Origin: Siphonodentalium dalli
Taxonomy: Eukaryota > Mollusca > Scaphopoda > Gadilida > Siphonodentaliidae
Assembly (NCBI GenBank): GCA_032622095.1
Contig: CP136067.1
Span: 176,674,556-176,738,555 of the forward strand
Direction of reading: 5' to 3'
Length of the DNA stretch: 64,000 nt
This document shows positions 11,883 to 26,800 of the stretch, piece after piece. The notes under the pieces are model-generated. The model ran no database searches, had not been told where the DNA came from, and saw only the letters and a program-made list of their open reading frames with translations. The position numbers were made by a program, and so were the translations under genes. The first letter of the stretch is position 1. Each line of letters begins with the position of its first letter.

Positions 11883-14800
11883 GTGAGTGGAGCTCTATAA
11901 TTCTGTAGCCCTACAGAAATGCTCTAAATAATCGACTCCTTAACCACAGCAGAATTATGGGTAATTTTTCAGGATTTAGTCGGCAATATGGCTTGTTGCC
12001 ATTCATCGAAAAGCTCTCAGTGAGAGCTTTCCGATGAATGCCAACAAGCCATATTTGCAACTAAATCCTGAAAAATTACCCATTATTCTGCTTTGGTTAA
12101 GGGGTCGATTATTTAGAGCATTACTGTATTTCAGTTAGTAGACTTAACGCCAGAAACACTCCCATAAGTTTGAGGAAGGCTTCCAGCCTCTTATTTCCCC
12201 TAGCTTCACCAAAATTACCCTCTGTGAACCTCATTCTGCTTAGGCCTCAACTGCTGTGGTAGACGTACTAGTAGGATCAGATTGAAGTTCCCCAGTTGAA
12301 GTTGGTGATGTTCGCTCATTAGACACCTCGATTATGCAATTTATCTTTACAAATTATTGGATATAGAAACCGAACAGAAGGGAAAAAGTGACTAAAACAA
12401 TATTAACCTCTTGGCTGCTATACATCAGTACTGAGTACGGACCTAAAATGTCACGCTGTGTGCTATATACGGTCGTCCTGAGTACGGACCTACTTCCGCG
12501 CACTAGCAGGCGGCCGGCATTCATATGGGGAACTAAGAAATCAGTGCAACTGAACTAGTGTATCTCGACATTTCAATCAATGTATGGTGTTCCAGGATTG
12601 GTATTAGTAGACTTTGCATGAAGCCATTTGTATGGGTTTCGAGACATTCCCATTATATTTTTCCAAGGAAAAATGGGCAGAACGTCAATGTCCCCACACA
12701 CGACGTCATGATGTCATTCAGCAGTGAAGAGGTTAATTGAGACTATAGATACTACCCAGAAGATGAGGCCTCAACAAAATGAGGTCCCCACAGGGTGAAT
12801 TTGGTAATGCTAGCCTTTTGTGTGGGATAGCGACACTAAATTCACCCTCTGGGGACATCATTCTTTAAAAGTCACACACTATATACAGGCTATTGCGCCG
12901 TGTTAAATTAAAGCTCAAAATGTTGAAAAATTAGTTTTTTCTCCGAAATTGTGGAGTTACGGCCCTTGTTGAACATAAAAAATTGTGACTTTTTCACTCT
13001 GTACATACATATTACATTGTAACTCCCAATGCTATATGTGTTATTATTTCTCACCTGTACGCTATGGATAAGATAAATATTAGCTGCATGTAATTGGCCC
13101 CTACCATTCAAGCGTAATAAACATTCACAACTCAGATATCATGCCCCCCCCCCTGTTGTTTCTGAGGAACTGGCGAAAGTCTACTAACTGATTTTGTTGT
13201 CAGCAGGTCCGGCACATCCTGAATTCAACTATTATAGTTATATTTGACTATAATAGTTGAGTAAGGATATTTCTGTTTTGTAAATTCGAATAAAGAGGGA
13301 TAATCCAAAAAAAATAAAAATTTAAAGGTACTCAATCCGAATTAACCCTCGCAGATTACTATTTCCTTGACTTCGGAGGTAAAAAATATTTGATTCGAGT
13401 CGAGGAACCCACCCATCAAAGCTCAGAGTGATCAGATATCGATTTTTTAACTCTATTATTTTAATTTTAAGTGGCCCAGTAAACAGCAGATGAGAATACT
13501 TTCTCTGACCAAATTGCGATTTGACAAACCAGCAATATTCGTTGAACAAAAAGTTGATAAATTACAGGTTTTTGTCAATTTTATGCTATAGTTGACTGCG
13601 GTTTGCATTATTTTTGAGCAATTAATAGATTCTGACAACTGAATCAGCATTTCAAAAAATCTTGTTGTTGTTGGAATCTGATGATATGGGGACCATCGAA
13701 TCGGATTGAGTACCTTTAAATGACGAAATAACATGTCTCTATCCAATAAGGAAGTCAACTAACATTCAGTTGGTCTAAATATTGTAATGCAAAACAAATT
13801 TTATTTGGACACTGATCATTTGCTACAATATTTTATGAGTGCAATTTGACTGTGCGCATAGTTTCGCGATCCCATAGTTTCCACAAAAAGAGGGAAATAG
13901 TGAATTTAATATTTTCAAAATCAACTAAAATAGTTAACCCTTTGAGTGCCAGGGGCCGATCTCATCGGCCCTAAACCTACAAAATAAGTCTGTTAAAGAA
14001 TATAAGAATAAATTATTAAAATTGTAAAAAAAAAATAAAAAAAAAAAAAAAAAAAATGTTAAGCCAATGCATTCTCTTATATATGCGAGGCGACCTATGG
14101 TCGACTCGCATATATAAGAGAATGCATTGGCACAGGGTATATGGGTTGATACAAAAATTGACCTGGCACTCAAAGGGTTAAATTTAGGATGTGCCTGACC
14201 TGGTCAGTATTTGGGATCTTTTGGACGGTAAATGCCTGAGCAGTGAAGGCGCTTCTTAAGATTTTCCTTGCCATTTTCTCTTCCCTGCTCTGGTGTGGTA
14301 TGGTTTCATTATGATTTTGATCTCTGTGTTCAGCTACAATCCTACCATCCCTTTATGTGGCACCAAGAAAGATACATGTAACTCGTTCAATTTTATATTT
14401 TCAAATTCACCTCCCTCACTGTCTTATATTAGTCGTAATGTGCCCACACTTATTAAATGTTAAAATGTATGTAATATTGATAAGATAAATGTTTCCATGA
14501 TCAGAAGGGGTTAATACTTTTTCAACTGGTCAATCATGATGTTAATTTATTCAGATTACTGTTTGCAGTTCTCAAATTTACCTTCAGCGAAAGACAATGC
14601 CTTTGAAAATGCTGTAGCAACAATTTTAAAATTTCATACAATTTTAAAGCAATGCTGTAGAAGAAAAATTTAATTTCAAAGGTTTTGTCTTTACAAAAAA
14701 GACAAGGGATAATTTCTTAACAGTTTGTATTTGTCGTCAAATGTCATAAGGAAATTTTTATATTATTAAATGCCTGTTACTGAATATTAAAATGACCCAA

Positions 14801-17800
14801 TCCTGAATTGGAGGTCATTTTTGCGAATTTCACCATAAACAGATTTTATTTAAAAGTTCACAGAAAATTACGAAAATTGTCATCAATAATGTATCATTAT
14901 ATACATGTAGAGGATCTACAACTCATCCAAGCCTTGAAATAGTGTGTCTGTCATTTGCAGAATGAGGTCCCCAGAGGGAGAATTTAGTGATGCTACCCCG
15001 CATAGTGGGCTAGCATCACCAAATTCACCATCTGGGGACCTCATTCTGCTTACAACTCAGCAGAATGAGGTCCCCAGAGGGTGAATTTGGTGATGCACGC
15101 CCGCTATGCAGGGTAGCATCACTAAATTCACCCTCTGGGGACCTCATTCTGCAAATGACAGGCACACTATTTCAAGGCTTGAACTCATCCACAGCTTATA
15201 GCGGAATTTACAAAACAAGTCCAATTTAGGTCTGGACCAAGCCTTTGGTGAGTTTTGTAAATTCCGCTATAAACTGGGAATGAGTTTCTATTTATTATAT
15301 GATCCAAAACCTTGACAAAACATACTTAAATCAACAAATGGGATGCGAAACTAACATCGGCTTCTATAAGGCATGCAATAATGTTTCACGTAACTATGCG
15401 TTATTTGCCCACATAAAGAAATAGTCCCAGATAAATAAAGACTCTTTGCCATATTTAATGGCTTACATTTAATGACATAACTTTTTAATGATGTTCTGTA
15501 GACACAATCTCTTGTATTTTTGGCTGGTATGCTTTTCCTTCTGACTACAAAGCGTGACCTTTTCTGTCTTCTTTGCCCTTTGAGGTTGTTTTCTAGCGTT
15601 GCTGACATAGCTAAATCTACCCATATTTGAGGTTGTTTCTAGCACCGCTGACATAGCTAAATCTACCCATATTTGAGGTTGTTTTCTAGCACCGCTGACA
15701 TAGCTGAATCTACCCATATTTGAGGTTGTTTCTAGCACCGCTGACATAGCTGAATCTACCCATATTTGAGGTTGTTACTAGCACCGCTGACATAGCTAAA
15801 TCTACCCATATTTGAGGTTGTTTTCTAGCACCGCTGACATACATGTAGCTAAATCTACACATATTTGTTTCTTGTTATTTTTTAATCCTATACAATTGGA
15901 TCCTTGTGAGCTCAAGAAATGTGTTTATGTCTATGACTGTAATACGATGTATTTTCTTTATTGCATATTATATTGACATTATATTGAGGTATTGTTCACA
16001 GCACCATGCATCATATTGTAACAAAACTCAGGATTTACACTGGCATGTTTTATATCCTCAACACTGACAAGAGTCTTAGCTAGCACAGCAACCTGACCAT
16101 CATGCACACAGTTCTTCCAAAAATATGCAGATTGTATCTCCAGAGTTATTTGGAGTTTTTCATTAAAACTTAAAAAACAGTGGCTCTGTTTGCAACACTG
16201 TAAATATAACCCTGAGCATGCAAGATGTTATTCTGTGTTAATTGATGATGTAATACATGTAATTCTAGAACAGCGCAGTTTATGCATCCATTGTAGATAA
16301 TTGGTCATCTACAGGTGTCTGGCTTTTATATTACTAAAAACAACTGAATTCTTGAATGCTTATTCTTTATCTTTCGGCATATTAATTTCAAAATCCATTT
16401 AACATTTCAATTTTCACTAAGCATGCTTCTACAGGCCTGGGCGTGCCTGGTGTGAACAGGTCTGCTATTGCAACATTCTCAAAACTAGAAACGTCTCAAG
16501 ATTATGTTGACCCTTCCATGACAGGAGCTTCCTGAAATTTAGCAAAAACTCTGTGCCAATGCATTCTCTTATATATGCGAGTCTCTCATAGGGAACCTCG
16601 CACATATTAGAAAATACATTTGCCTAACAATATTTACTTTGACCTTGTAAGCCAGTGTATTCTCTTATATATGCGAGGCTTCCTATGGGGGACTCGCATA
16701 TATAAGAAAATACACTGGCACAATACACAAAACACTCGCCATTAAATGGATAATTAATGGTTACATCACAACTTAAAATTAGTATTTGTGGCTGTATGTA
16801 CAGCACTCATAGATAATAGACACTTTGTATTTAACCCTTTCTATACTAAATACTCATTGACGAGTAGTTCCTTATGAAATGTTCAGAAAATATGTTCAAC
16901 AAAACTATGTCGTTCCGCTTTTGTATTCTCTATTTTTTTTTTGGTCTGTTGTCTGATTTTACTACCTGAAAACCCCTCCAAATGAATAGTAGATCATTCC
17001 AATGCTTACATTTATAGTTGAATGGGAGTATCCATTCAGTATAGAAAGGGTTAAAATGCCTGTCCTTTTTAGATATTGAAAATAACCCTTGTGCATCTTA
17101 TTTTTCTAGATTCAGATTCTACTGCTAGCCCCAAGTCTAGGTTTGGTATGTCGCCTCAGCTTAAAATCTCCGCTGAGAATTATCACTCATACAGTAGCAC
17201 TTGTGGAAACCTGAACTCTCTATCATTCCATGAAACAATAATTTAATTCTATTAACCTTCCATGACTGAAGCTTCCTGAAAATTTGTGAAAACCCTGTGC
17301 TAATGCATTCTTTTATGTATGTGAGTCTCCGTAGGGAGCCTCGCGAGTCTCTTTAGGGAGCCTCGCAAGAGAATATATTGGCCTAACAATATTTACCTTT
17401 ACCTTGTAAGCCCACACATTCTCTTATATGGGAGACTCACATGTACATGTATAAGAGAATGCATGGTATAGAATTTTTAATGCTGCACCAGCATACTTTT
17501 ATGTCCTTATTAGGTATTGAAAATAACCCTTGTGCATCATATTTTTTTAGATTCAGATTCGTCTGCTAGCCCCAAGTCTAGGTTTGGTATGTCACCTCAG
17601 CTTAAAATCTCTGTTGAGAATTAGCACTCATACAGTAGCACTTGTGGAAACCCAAACTCTCTATCATTCCTTGATACAATAATATTATTTTCTGTCCTCA
17701 TCTCCAGCCTGTTTCTTCACCCTTTCATGACGGGAGCTGCGTTGATGCAGCATTAAAGATCCTGTGCCTGTGCATTCTCTTATATAAATGCGAGGTTCCC

Positions 17801-20800
17801 ATAGTGAGCCTCGCGTATAAAAGAGAATGCACTGGTTTCAAGGTAAATATTGTTATGCCAATGTATTCTCTTACATACATGTAATACATGTATATAAGAG
17901 AATGCATTGGCACAGGGTTTTCCAAAAATTTCCAGAAGCTTCAATCATGGAAAGGTTAACTCTTTCACTGCCAAATTTCTGGGGATTTCCAATAACTGTA
18001 CCGAGTTTCCTGGGCACATTGCCAGTTTTCATTGTTTTCACGGCATCTGCACATGTGCATATTTACAGACCCCCCACCCCACCCCGATGATAATTAAACT
18101 GACACATCTCCCAAAATGTGACATGTAATCTGCAGTGTTCTAAAGATGTACACCAAGATTGAAATTGTGAGTTTTTTGCTCAGTAGGCGATCAAGGTAAA
18201 TTGCAGATCATCTAACAGATTTACCGCAAATAACGATAGAATTAAACCAGTCTGTCATGCCTTTATAGACAAATAATATATCCCATCTTCAGTTTTATCT
18301 GTGTATTTGATTCACAATTTGTAGTTGTGAAATTGGCATTTATTAAAATTATGTTGTAATTGTGGTTCAGAAGAGAAAGAACATCATTAAAGTATGGGGT
18401 TGTGCCACATTGTAGATACCATAGAGCATCATTAAAGTATGGGGTTGTGCTATGTTGTAGATACCATAGAATAGCTTATAGATCAATGTTGATACTGTTT
18501 CATTGTTCTTAGTATTGACTAATTATTCATAGATTAGTATTTTATAAAGTACATGTTCCCCTTTTTATATTTTCCCCATGTGTGATGCATTCAGTTGCAT
18601 ATTGTATTTCAAAATCACATAATTAATTTTGAAACTGGAGATCAATTTGAAATCATTTCAAATTTTTCAGGTAGAATTTCATTTTCTATTCGAACAAACA
18701 TAACTTTCAGAGAAAACAAAGCAGACCTATGTATTACAGATACCGTATTACCTTATTGTTGGGAATAATTTCAGTCAGGGCTATTATGCTGCTATGTTTA
18801 GATAGAAAATAGTTCCATCAGATGACCAGCATCGATCTTGTTTCAGAGTAGCATGATACAGATTTGGAAAACTTAATAAAAAATGCTGTATCTATATGAG
18901 AAAAACCAGTCATATAATAAGCTACACATGTATGTGAACATCCGTTCATTTATAGTGAGTCAGCATATATGTCCATTAAATCTTGTTGCCCAAACTGGCC
19001 AAAAGAATTTTGGGTCCGGCGTAAACCCTGCTTGTTGATAACATATTATTCCAGAAATACTAAACAAGCCCCCTTGAGAACTGTTGATTTGCATAATTTT
19101 CCACAAGTGTTTCTGAATGAATAGCGAGTGTTCTGTAATCAACATGTGCCAAATCTATTTTCATTATCTCTTTGCATGGGATTGAAAATTCTTTTTTTTT
19201 ATTTTGGTAGCTCTTGCATTGAGAGGATTACACTTTTGTGACATTTTATCTTTATTTTTAGAAACTTATGCATGCAGGCTGAATATGGTACATGTACTTC
19301 TGTCTCCGTGATATCATAACAGGATGATGAATACTCAATTCTCTACCATGGTCGAACATGGGTTGCAGTGGATTTCTTGTTTTAGACTAGTAATAATGTA
19401 CTTCTGTCTCAATTCGCTGCCATGATCGAACATTGGTTGACACTCCACAGTGTATTTCTTGTTGTATACTACTAAGAATAGAGGTTGTGTTTACCAAAAA
19501 CTATAGATCATACCTGTACATGTATTGGGATCAAGTGCTACCCCGTGATTTGACTATATAACAGGTTATACCCATATAGAAGGATGTGCAGTTATCTTAC
19601 TTGTATATTACCATTTCACAGAAAATATATATTTTGTTGATATGGCTTTAAATCCTGATTTAAATGTAAACTACAGTAATGCCCTAAATAATCAACTCCT
19701 TAAACACAGCAGAATTATGGATAACTTTTCAGGATTTATTCGGAAATTTGGCTTGTTGCCATTCATCAGAAAGCTCTCACTGAGAGCTTTCGAATGGCAA
19801 CAAGCCATATTTTCCGACTAAATCCTTCAAAATTACCCATAATTCTGCTGTGGTTAAGGAGTCAATTTTTAGGGTATTACTGTATTTACTTGTTTCATTT
19901 TGATAGTCATCCAATAATTGTATTAATTCGCATGGTTTTGAAGGCACTCAATCCACATAGCAGTTTGCGCTCCAAAATACACCTTATACTATTTGCTTTT
20001 CAATTCTTCCCAGTTTCGAAATAGGTCGATAGATGCCTGAACTACATTTTTACAAGCATTTTATGTGACAGAGAGACACATTAACACTTTATTTCCATAA
20101 CAGATTCTCCCATTCAGTTATAAAAGTATAAATTTTAAATGGTCTATTATTCATTTGGATGGGTTTCCAGGAAAAATAAGCAGACAGCAGATAATATAAG
20201 TGTGGAAGGAGTCCTATTTATAGAAGGGAAATGTTCAGATAATAAGTTTAACCCTTTACCCAACAAACCGGCCAAAACTGGCCAAAACCGGCCAAATAAA
20301 GCTTCAACAGCCTAAAATATATTCGGTCTGTCTCAATAGAACCATACAAATATGGATATCATTGGAACCGGCTCATTGACCATATTGTGATGATTATAGT
20401 TATGCCCTGTGCCAATGCATTCTCTTATATATGCGAATCGACCATAGGTCGCCTCGCATATATAAGAGAATGCATTGGCCTAAAAAAAATCTTTTTTTTA
20501 CCATTTTTTCTTACATTCTTTAACAATTTTATAATTTTTAATGTATTAAGCCAATGTATTCTCTTATATATGTGAGGCGACCTATGGTCGACTCGCATAT
20601 ATAAGAGAATGCATTGGCACAGGGCCCTTCTGTTGGGTAAAGGGTTAACATGGTCGTTTGTTGAACTTATTATCTGAACATTTCCTAAGGAAACTACTCA
20701 TCAATTATTATTCTGTAAAGAAAAGGTTAACCTCCAATATTAGTTATATTCACCTGCTTGGGGGGGGGGGGGGGGGTGGCAGATATTTATTGAGATAATT

Positions 20801-23800
20801 GCAGCCTGCTTTGATTTACAGTCAGTAGAGGTACTTTGTTCCCAAATGAATATTTCTGGTTAAATCTGAAATTTAGCAGGGAGCGAGGGGGGGGGGGGGG
20901 GGGGGGGAACTACTCATATTTTGAGTGCACCCAGGTTCAATATACTATATTTGAATAATTCTTTTAAGCTTTGTTTTATAACATACATAGAATTAAGTTC
21001 ATAGATGTTTATAAAAAAAAATTCTTTACATTGTATGTGTAGATGGTAGGGCTGCAATGATTCGGAATTTCGTGATGCAATGCGCATTGCGATGTTTATG
21101 AGACGATGCGATACACTGTACACATCATGATGCAGGATTGCTAGTTTCCACTAACACACTATAAATAAATTCAGCCTTTGTTGCAAATATCAAGTCGTTC
21201 ACTGCCCACATGGCAACTTCAACTGGATTCCTGCAATTAGGAGATGTAAATTAAAGTGATGTGAAACACTCTGGTAGGGTAGGTAGATATTTTTTACGAA
21301 TAATAATCCAGATTGACAACACACACCGTCATTCTAAAATATTAATTAAATGCGCACAATGACTCTCGATGGCGAAATCATGTGTGTTAGTTTATCGCCG
21401 ATACATGTTGAACTTTGAGTCCCGAATTGAGATGTAAATATTACAATTGTATGGAGTGGTATGGTCGATATGTTTGAAATTTTTGGCCATGTTAATAGAA
21501 CGCTACATTCCACAGGTTGACATAGCGCCTGGGTACTAACTTACATTTTGATGCACCCGAATAAGTCCATAATATGTCTTTAATCTACTGTATCTTTATC
21601 ATTAATGAAATTGATATGTCCATCTGAGAACTAAATGTTGACAAACTGAATACTTTATTATTGTCAGATAGTATTTGATGAATTTTGGATGCAAAAGTAT
21701 TCTTTTCTTAAATCATTATGCATCACATCAGACATTCATGATGCGATGCATAGAAAAAATCGTAATGCATTGATATCACGATGAATCATTGCAGCCCTAG
21801 TAGATGGTGATTGCAATTAGTTGCTATAAAATTCTCTCACTTTCGTTCATAGCTGTACCTTCTCAAATATGCTTTTCATTTGTTCAATATGTAGCTAAAT
21901 ACATGTATGTCAGATCTGGCATCGTTTTGTAATTTGTGTGTGATCATTGCAGAAATAAGTGTTGATTTATCAAGCACGGTTTGTCCCCTTTGCTGTGATT
22001 TTAACCCTTCCATGATGGGAGCTTCCTGAATTTTTTTGAAAAACCCTGTGCCAGTGCATTCTCTTATATATGCGAGTCTCCCATAGGGAGCCTCATATAT
22101 AAGAGAATACATTGGCCTAACAATATTTACCTTGATCATGTAAGCCAGTGCATTCTCTTATATATATGAGGCTCCCTATGGGAGACTCGCATATATAAGA
22201 GAATGCATTAGCACAGGATCCCTATATAACTTGCTGTGAAACTGTCTCTTTGAAGAACTAGAGGAAACATTGAAGCTTTCCCTTATTAATCGACTCAGGT
22301 TGACCATGTACTGGTATATAATATAGTGTATTCTTGTATGTACATGGAAACTTCAACTTCATGCAATGAACAAGCGGCAGATGAAATGTCAATGTTCAGT
22401 ATCAAGGTTAAATGAATATTTCCTAATAAGTTAACCGCCTCCAAGAAGTGAGGGTGAAATGAAACTGTTATTCTCCTTCATGGAGTTCATAATCAATTCA
22501 CTGAACGAATTTAATACACTTTTCCAATCCGACAAGAGTGGAATACATGTTGAAATCAATTAAAATTAGCATTTTCATTATGACTTCTTCATTCATAGAC
22601 AGAGTAGAAATTCATGAAATGATCTGGTCAGTAAAGCTGAATAGAAATGATCCTGTCTGGGAAATAATAATTACCCATGTAAAATTCAGTGTACTAGGAT
22701 ACCTCTAGGATATAAGAATTATTTTTATTAGAAATGAAAATATTGTTTTTAAATATTCACAGGTAATAACAGTTAATGCATTTATTCTCTCTCGCTCTCT
22801 CTCTCTCTCGCTCTCGCTCTCTCTTTCTCTCTCTTTCTGACCCCCTGTACATGTACCTCCTCATTTCCAGTTTTGTTTCCAATTGTTGTTTTACTATATT
22901 TGGATGCCCAAGTGTTGTGCTTATTTACTCTTGTGATACAATGTAGCTTGCTTTCAATCCTATTACCTTAATCGTATCTGTTATACAGAAGTCTATTACA
23001 TTTCAAATGTGCTGGTAAAATTTCAGACAGATCTAGACAGATTGGAATATTGATCATCATTTTATCTTGACATAAATTTAGTATCTTTTCATTTATGTTA
23101 TCAGATACTTAGCGCACATATAATTGTTTCACTATATTTTTAAATATTTACTTCAAAAATTTATAAAAGAGAAATTGATATTAACTTGATAAATATATTT
23201 GTATTATTGATCCTTTTCTCTGTTTTGGTTCCCTGAAGCTGGTTCATTTTGTGATGTGTTTTATTGGGATATGAAGATTTTTGTGAGGTGGAAAAATGGT
23301 CACCTGAGTGCCATTTTTTAGATACATGTATATTCATTCACAGCGGGAGAAGATATTTTACTTTGGTGAATGAAGACTGAGGACATAGTTGGCCAACCAT
23401 ATAAACATTTTCAGTTGATAGTGGTGCTTAGCAACATTTACTTAGTACAATGCTTACCTTATTTAGATGGGAACTTACATGTAGATTATGCGCTGCTAAT
23501 GTAGACAAATATAAATGTGTCGTTTGAAAAATCAGCCTTCATATTAGCTAGGACACAGGAAGTCGCTTCTAAATTTGTCTTTATGGCGAATATATTTGTC
23601 AGAAATATTGTTAGATCTCATTCACATGTGGCCAACTACAACTGGAATGTGCATGGTCTGTTGTACATTGATAAACAAATTGTTTTTTTCACATACAGTT
23701 CAATAGTGGTGAACTCTTTCTTTTGCCTTTAGCCTATATATTTAAGTGTAATTAATATGAAATGAATATAATATGTGAAATTTACGAGAATAATATTTGG

Positions 23801-26800
23801 ATTTTTTCATTCTGTGCTGCCCAATAGGATCATCGTCTTCCCCCTTCACGGGCTCACCCAAATTTGTTTATCCGCACCTGGAGTGGGACGATGAATTCTC
23901 GGAAGGTAGAGTATGAAAACTAGGCTCACTAGTAACTAGATCTAGTATAAAATCGGCTCTTTGAGTGCTAAGTTGAAACTTTCAGTTATATTAGCATCAC
24001 AAAATTCAATATAATTAATCGTCTGTCTGTAGCACTTATATTCGCCTCAAAGACAACACCAAAACCTGAAATTTAGCTCGATTTGAGAACCATGGATATT
24101 CACATAAATGTAGGCGTTCATCGAACAATAGATAAACTTTGCGACTCTCTAATGAAACTGTTATTCACATAAATAACAAAACTTTATCTTAAAGATATTA
24201 AAAAGGTTGCACTTGTATATGGTTATGAAGTAATATGTCACAATCTTGTTAAAATGATATTTTAATATGAATATCAGCTGATTTATTAGCTCTATTAATA
24301 AAACTTCAATCAATAATTTATCAATCCATATACAGTAAATCAGTTTCAATGTGATTCACATTAATTATTACACTGTTCACAGGGCATACGGTATGACAAT
24401 GTTGTCATTCCTCCAATGAGGAACCAACCCCATGTGCAACACATTTGTATGTACAGGATTAACATACTGACAAGATATGTTTACCAGTACTCCCCACCAG
24501 GTACTTATTGTTCCCGCCCCCCAAAAAATAAATTGGGGGACTATAGAAATCAGTGGTGTCTGTCAGGGCATCTGTGAGTGTGTGCATCTGTCCATCCAAC
24601 CGAGATAATTTCAGGATGATACCTTTAGTTTTAGTTATCTGATTGTTTTCAAATTTCCTTTGTGGATTACCCACATGAAAATACATATCAAGTTCGAATT
24701 TGGGTTTGGTCTGCCCATTTTTGCCGGAGTTGTGGTCCTTGTCGGGTTAGATTTTTTTGATTATTTTGGTTTCCGGGTGATAACTTTAGTTTTAGTTATC
24801 TGATTGTTTTCAAATTTGGTATATAGATTACTCATCTGAAAATGCAGGTGAAGTTCGAATTTAGGTTCGGTCTGCCCATTTTTACCGCAGTTAAAGGTAT
24901 GGTCATTGTCAATTTATACTTTGAGAATCTGGGCCCAGTTCAAATCTGGCCTACGTCTGATGAATTTTGCGTGACGACTTATAATTTGAGATTACATATG
25001 ATGAATTTTGCATCCATCTTTGTGTGATTCAGAAATAGTTAACATAGACAGTTGGAAGCAAACTGGATTCAATGGTTGTTCCCAGAATCAAATTTTTCAT
25101 TTAAAAAAAGCCATCTTATTTGGGGGACATGTGGCCTAGCGGCCTATTATTTAACCCTTTGAGTGCCAGGGGCCGATCTCATCGGCCCTAAACCTACAAA
25201 ATAAGTCTGTTAAAGAATATAAGAATAAATTATTAAAATTATAAAAAAATTGTAAAAAAAATATAAAATAATAATTGTTAGGCCAATGCATTCTCTTATA
25301 TATGCGAGGCGACCTATGGTCGACTCTTATATATAAGAAAATGCATTGGCACAGGATATATGGGTTGATACAAAAATTTACCTGGCACTCAAAGGGTTAA
25401 CAAACATGTGGTGCAAGACATAGTTCCCATGACTTATAGCAGACATGTAAATTGTAGATAAGGACAGCGCTTAAGGTCCTACTAGTATATGGCCGTTTAT
25501 TGAACTTATTATTTGAACATTTCCTAAGGGAACTACTCGTCAATGGGTGTTTAGTAAAGAAACGTTTAATGAGCTTAAACTGTAACTGTTCATTTTAACT
25601 TTTATTCATACCAGAAACATGACACAGGTAACAAATTTGTAATATCTTATTGTGTATGCAGCTACAAGTGCAACCTTCATGATACGTTATGTGTGATAAA
25701 TTATTCCACTATAAATTTCTCATCCTTGACCTTCCTGAATATCTCTATTCACCAAAATTTGTACAATAAATTGAAAGTGAAAGCTTAAACAGAGTTTACA
25801 CCAATTCTCCGAAAACTTAATGGGCTTTTAATGTTTCACGGTGAAAGACTTATCTCAAAAATCAAGTTCCTGTTGCCATAAAATTCACCCTTGGTGAATT
25901 TTTGTGGGAATGGGAACTTGGATTTTTGAGATAATTCTTATTTTCTTTCTTCTACAAGCTTGTTAAGTGGACTCCATGGTTCTGATGAGCAGAATTTAAA
26001 AGCTAAAGCAACATGAATAAAACGAGGAATTTCTGTGTCCTGCACTTGAAGGGCTGAGAACTGTTGTGTGATGTCTGTGATTCAATGTCTCAAAACCTAA
26101 GTTTTCACCACATATTATGTTTATTATTATTTTGATAATAAAACAGGTATATTATCTTTGTGCTCAATATGAGATATTTTGTTTTATTTCCAGTGAAATT
26201 TTGTATTTGCATGCATTATCATTGTTTTAGTTCATTTCCCACATAAATTTAAATACCCATCACTAAATCCATGGATTTACAAAAAGCAATCTTTGCAGAC
26301 AACACCAGAATTTGATGATATATTAAACCAGCTGGGAGCCTTGATTCAGCATCGGAGAGGCCTGAACATTTTAATCTTGCGTATTTTTATCTTAGACAAA
26401 GCCTTAATTCAGCGACGGGCCCTTTGTGTGCAAAGCGCACATTTTGATCACTTAAACTGTTTGATATCTTTTTTAAAAATCTAATTTTTTAAATAGTTTT
26501 TTTTTAGATTGAACTTCTTGCATATTTTTTTTTTTAATTAAATCAATTTATTTTTGAATCAAATATGAAAATCTAACGCCATTATAACATCGGCCATGGT
26601 ACCCTTAGTCACCACACCAAATTTGGTTCAAATTTGTCCAGGGATCTGAGAGAAAAATGTTGAACAGCCAGATGGACTGACAGACAGATTGACATATGGA
26701 CAGTTCCTTCTCTTTTATATATATGTGGTATATATATGGATATTTGCTACATACTCGTCCCATCTCAGCCCTGTTGATACCTTCTGTTCAAAATATTTTA

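Larger units (their letters stand above)
17062..17690 (+). repeat. Tandem duplication containing the 36-nt micro-exon
   Basis: Blocks of about 180 bases at 17062-17250 and 17500-17690 are nearly identical, including the flanking intron. A decayed family A MITE fills the space between them. Confidence 0.9.

Noticed and set aside
16434-16460. Candidate micro-exon after TTCTACAG
   Set aside because: Neither candidate length (15 or 25 bases) keeps the phase-1 frame of the neighbouring DYNC1I exons, and the peptide has no match in the family.
25614-25626. 13-nt candidate exon between ATACCAG and GTAACA
   Set aside because: It would break the frame between the exons at 23828 and 28843, which join correctly without it.
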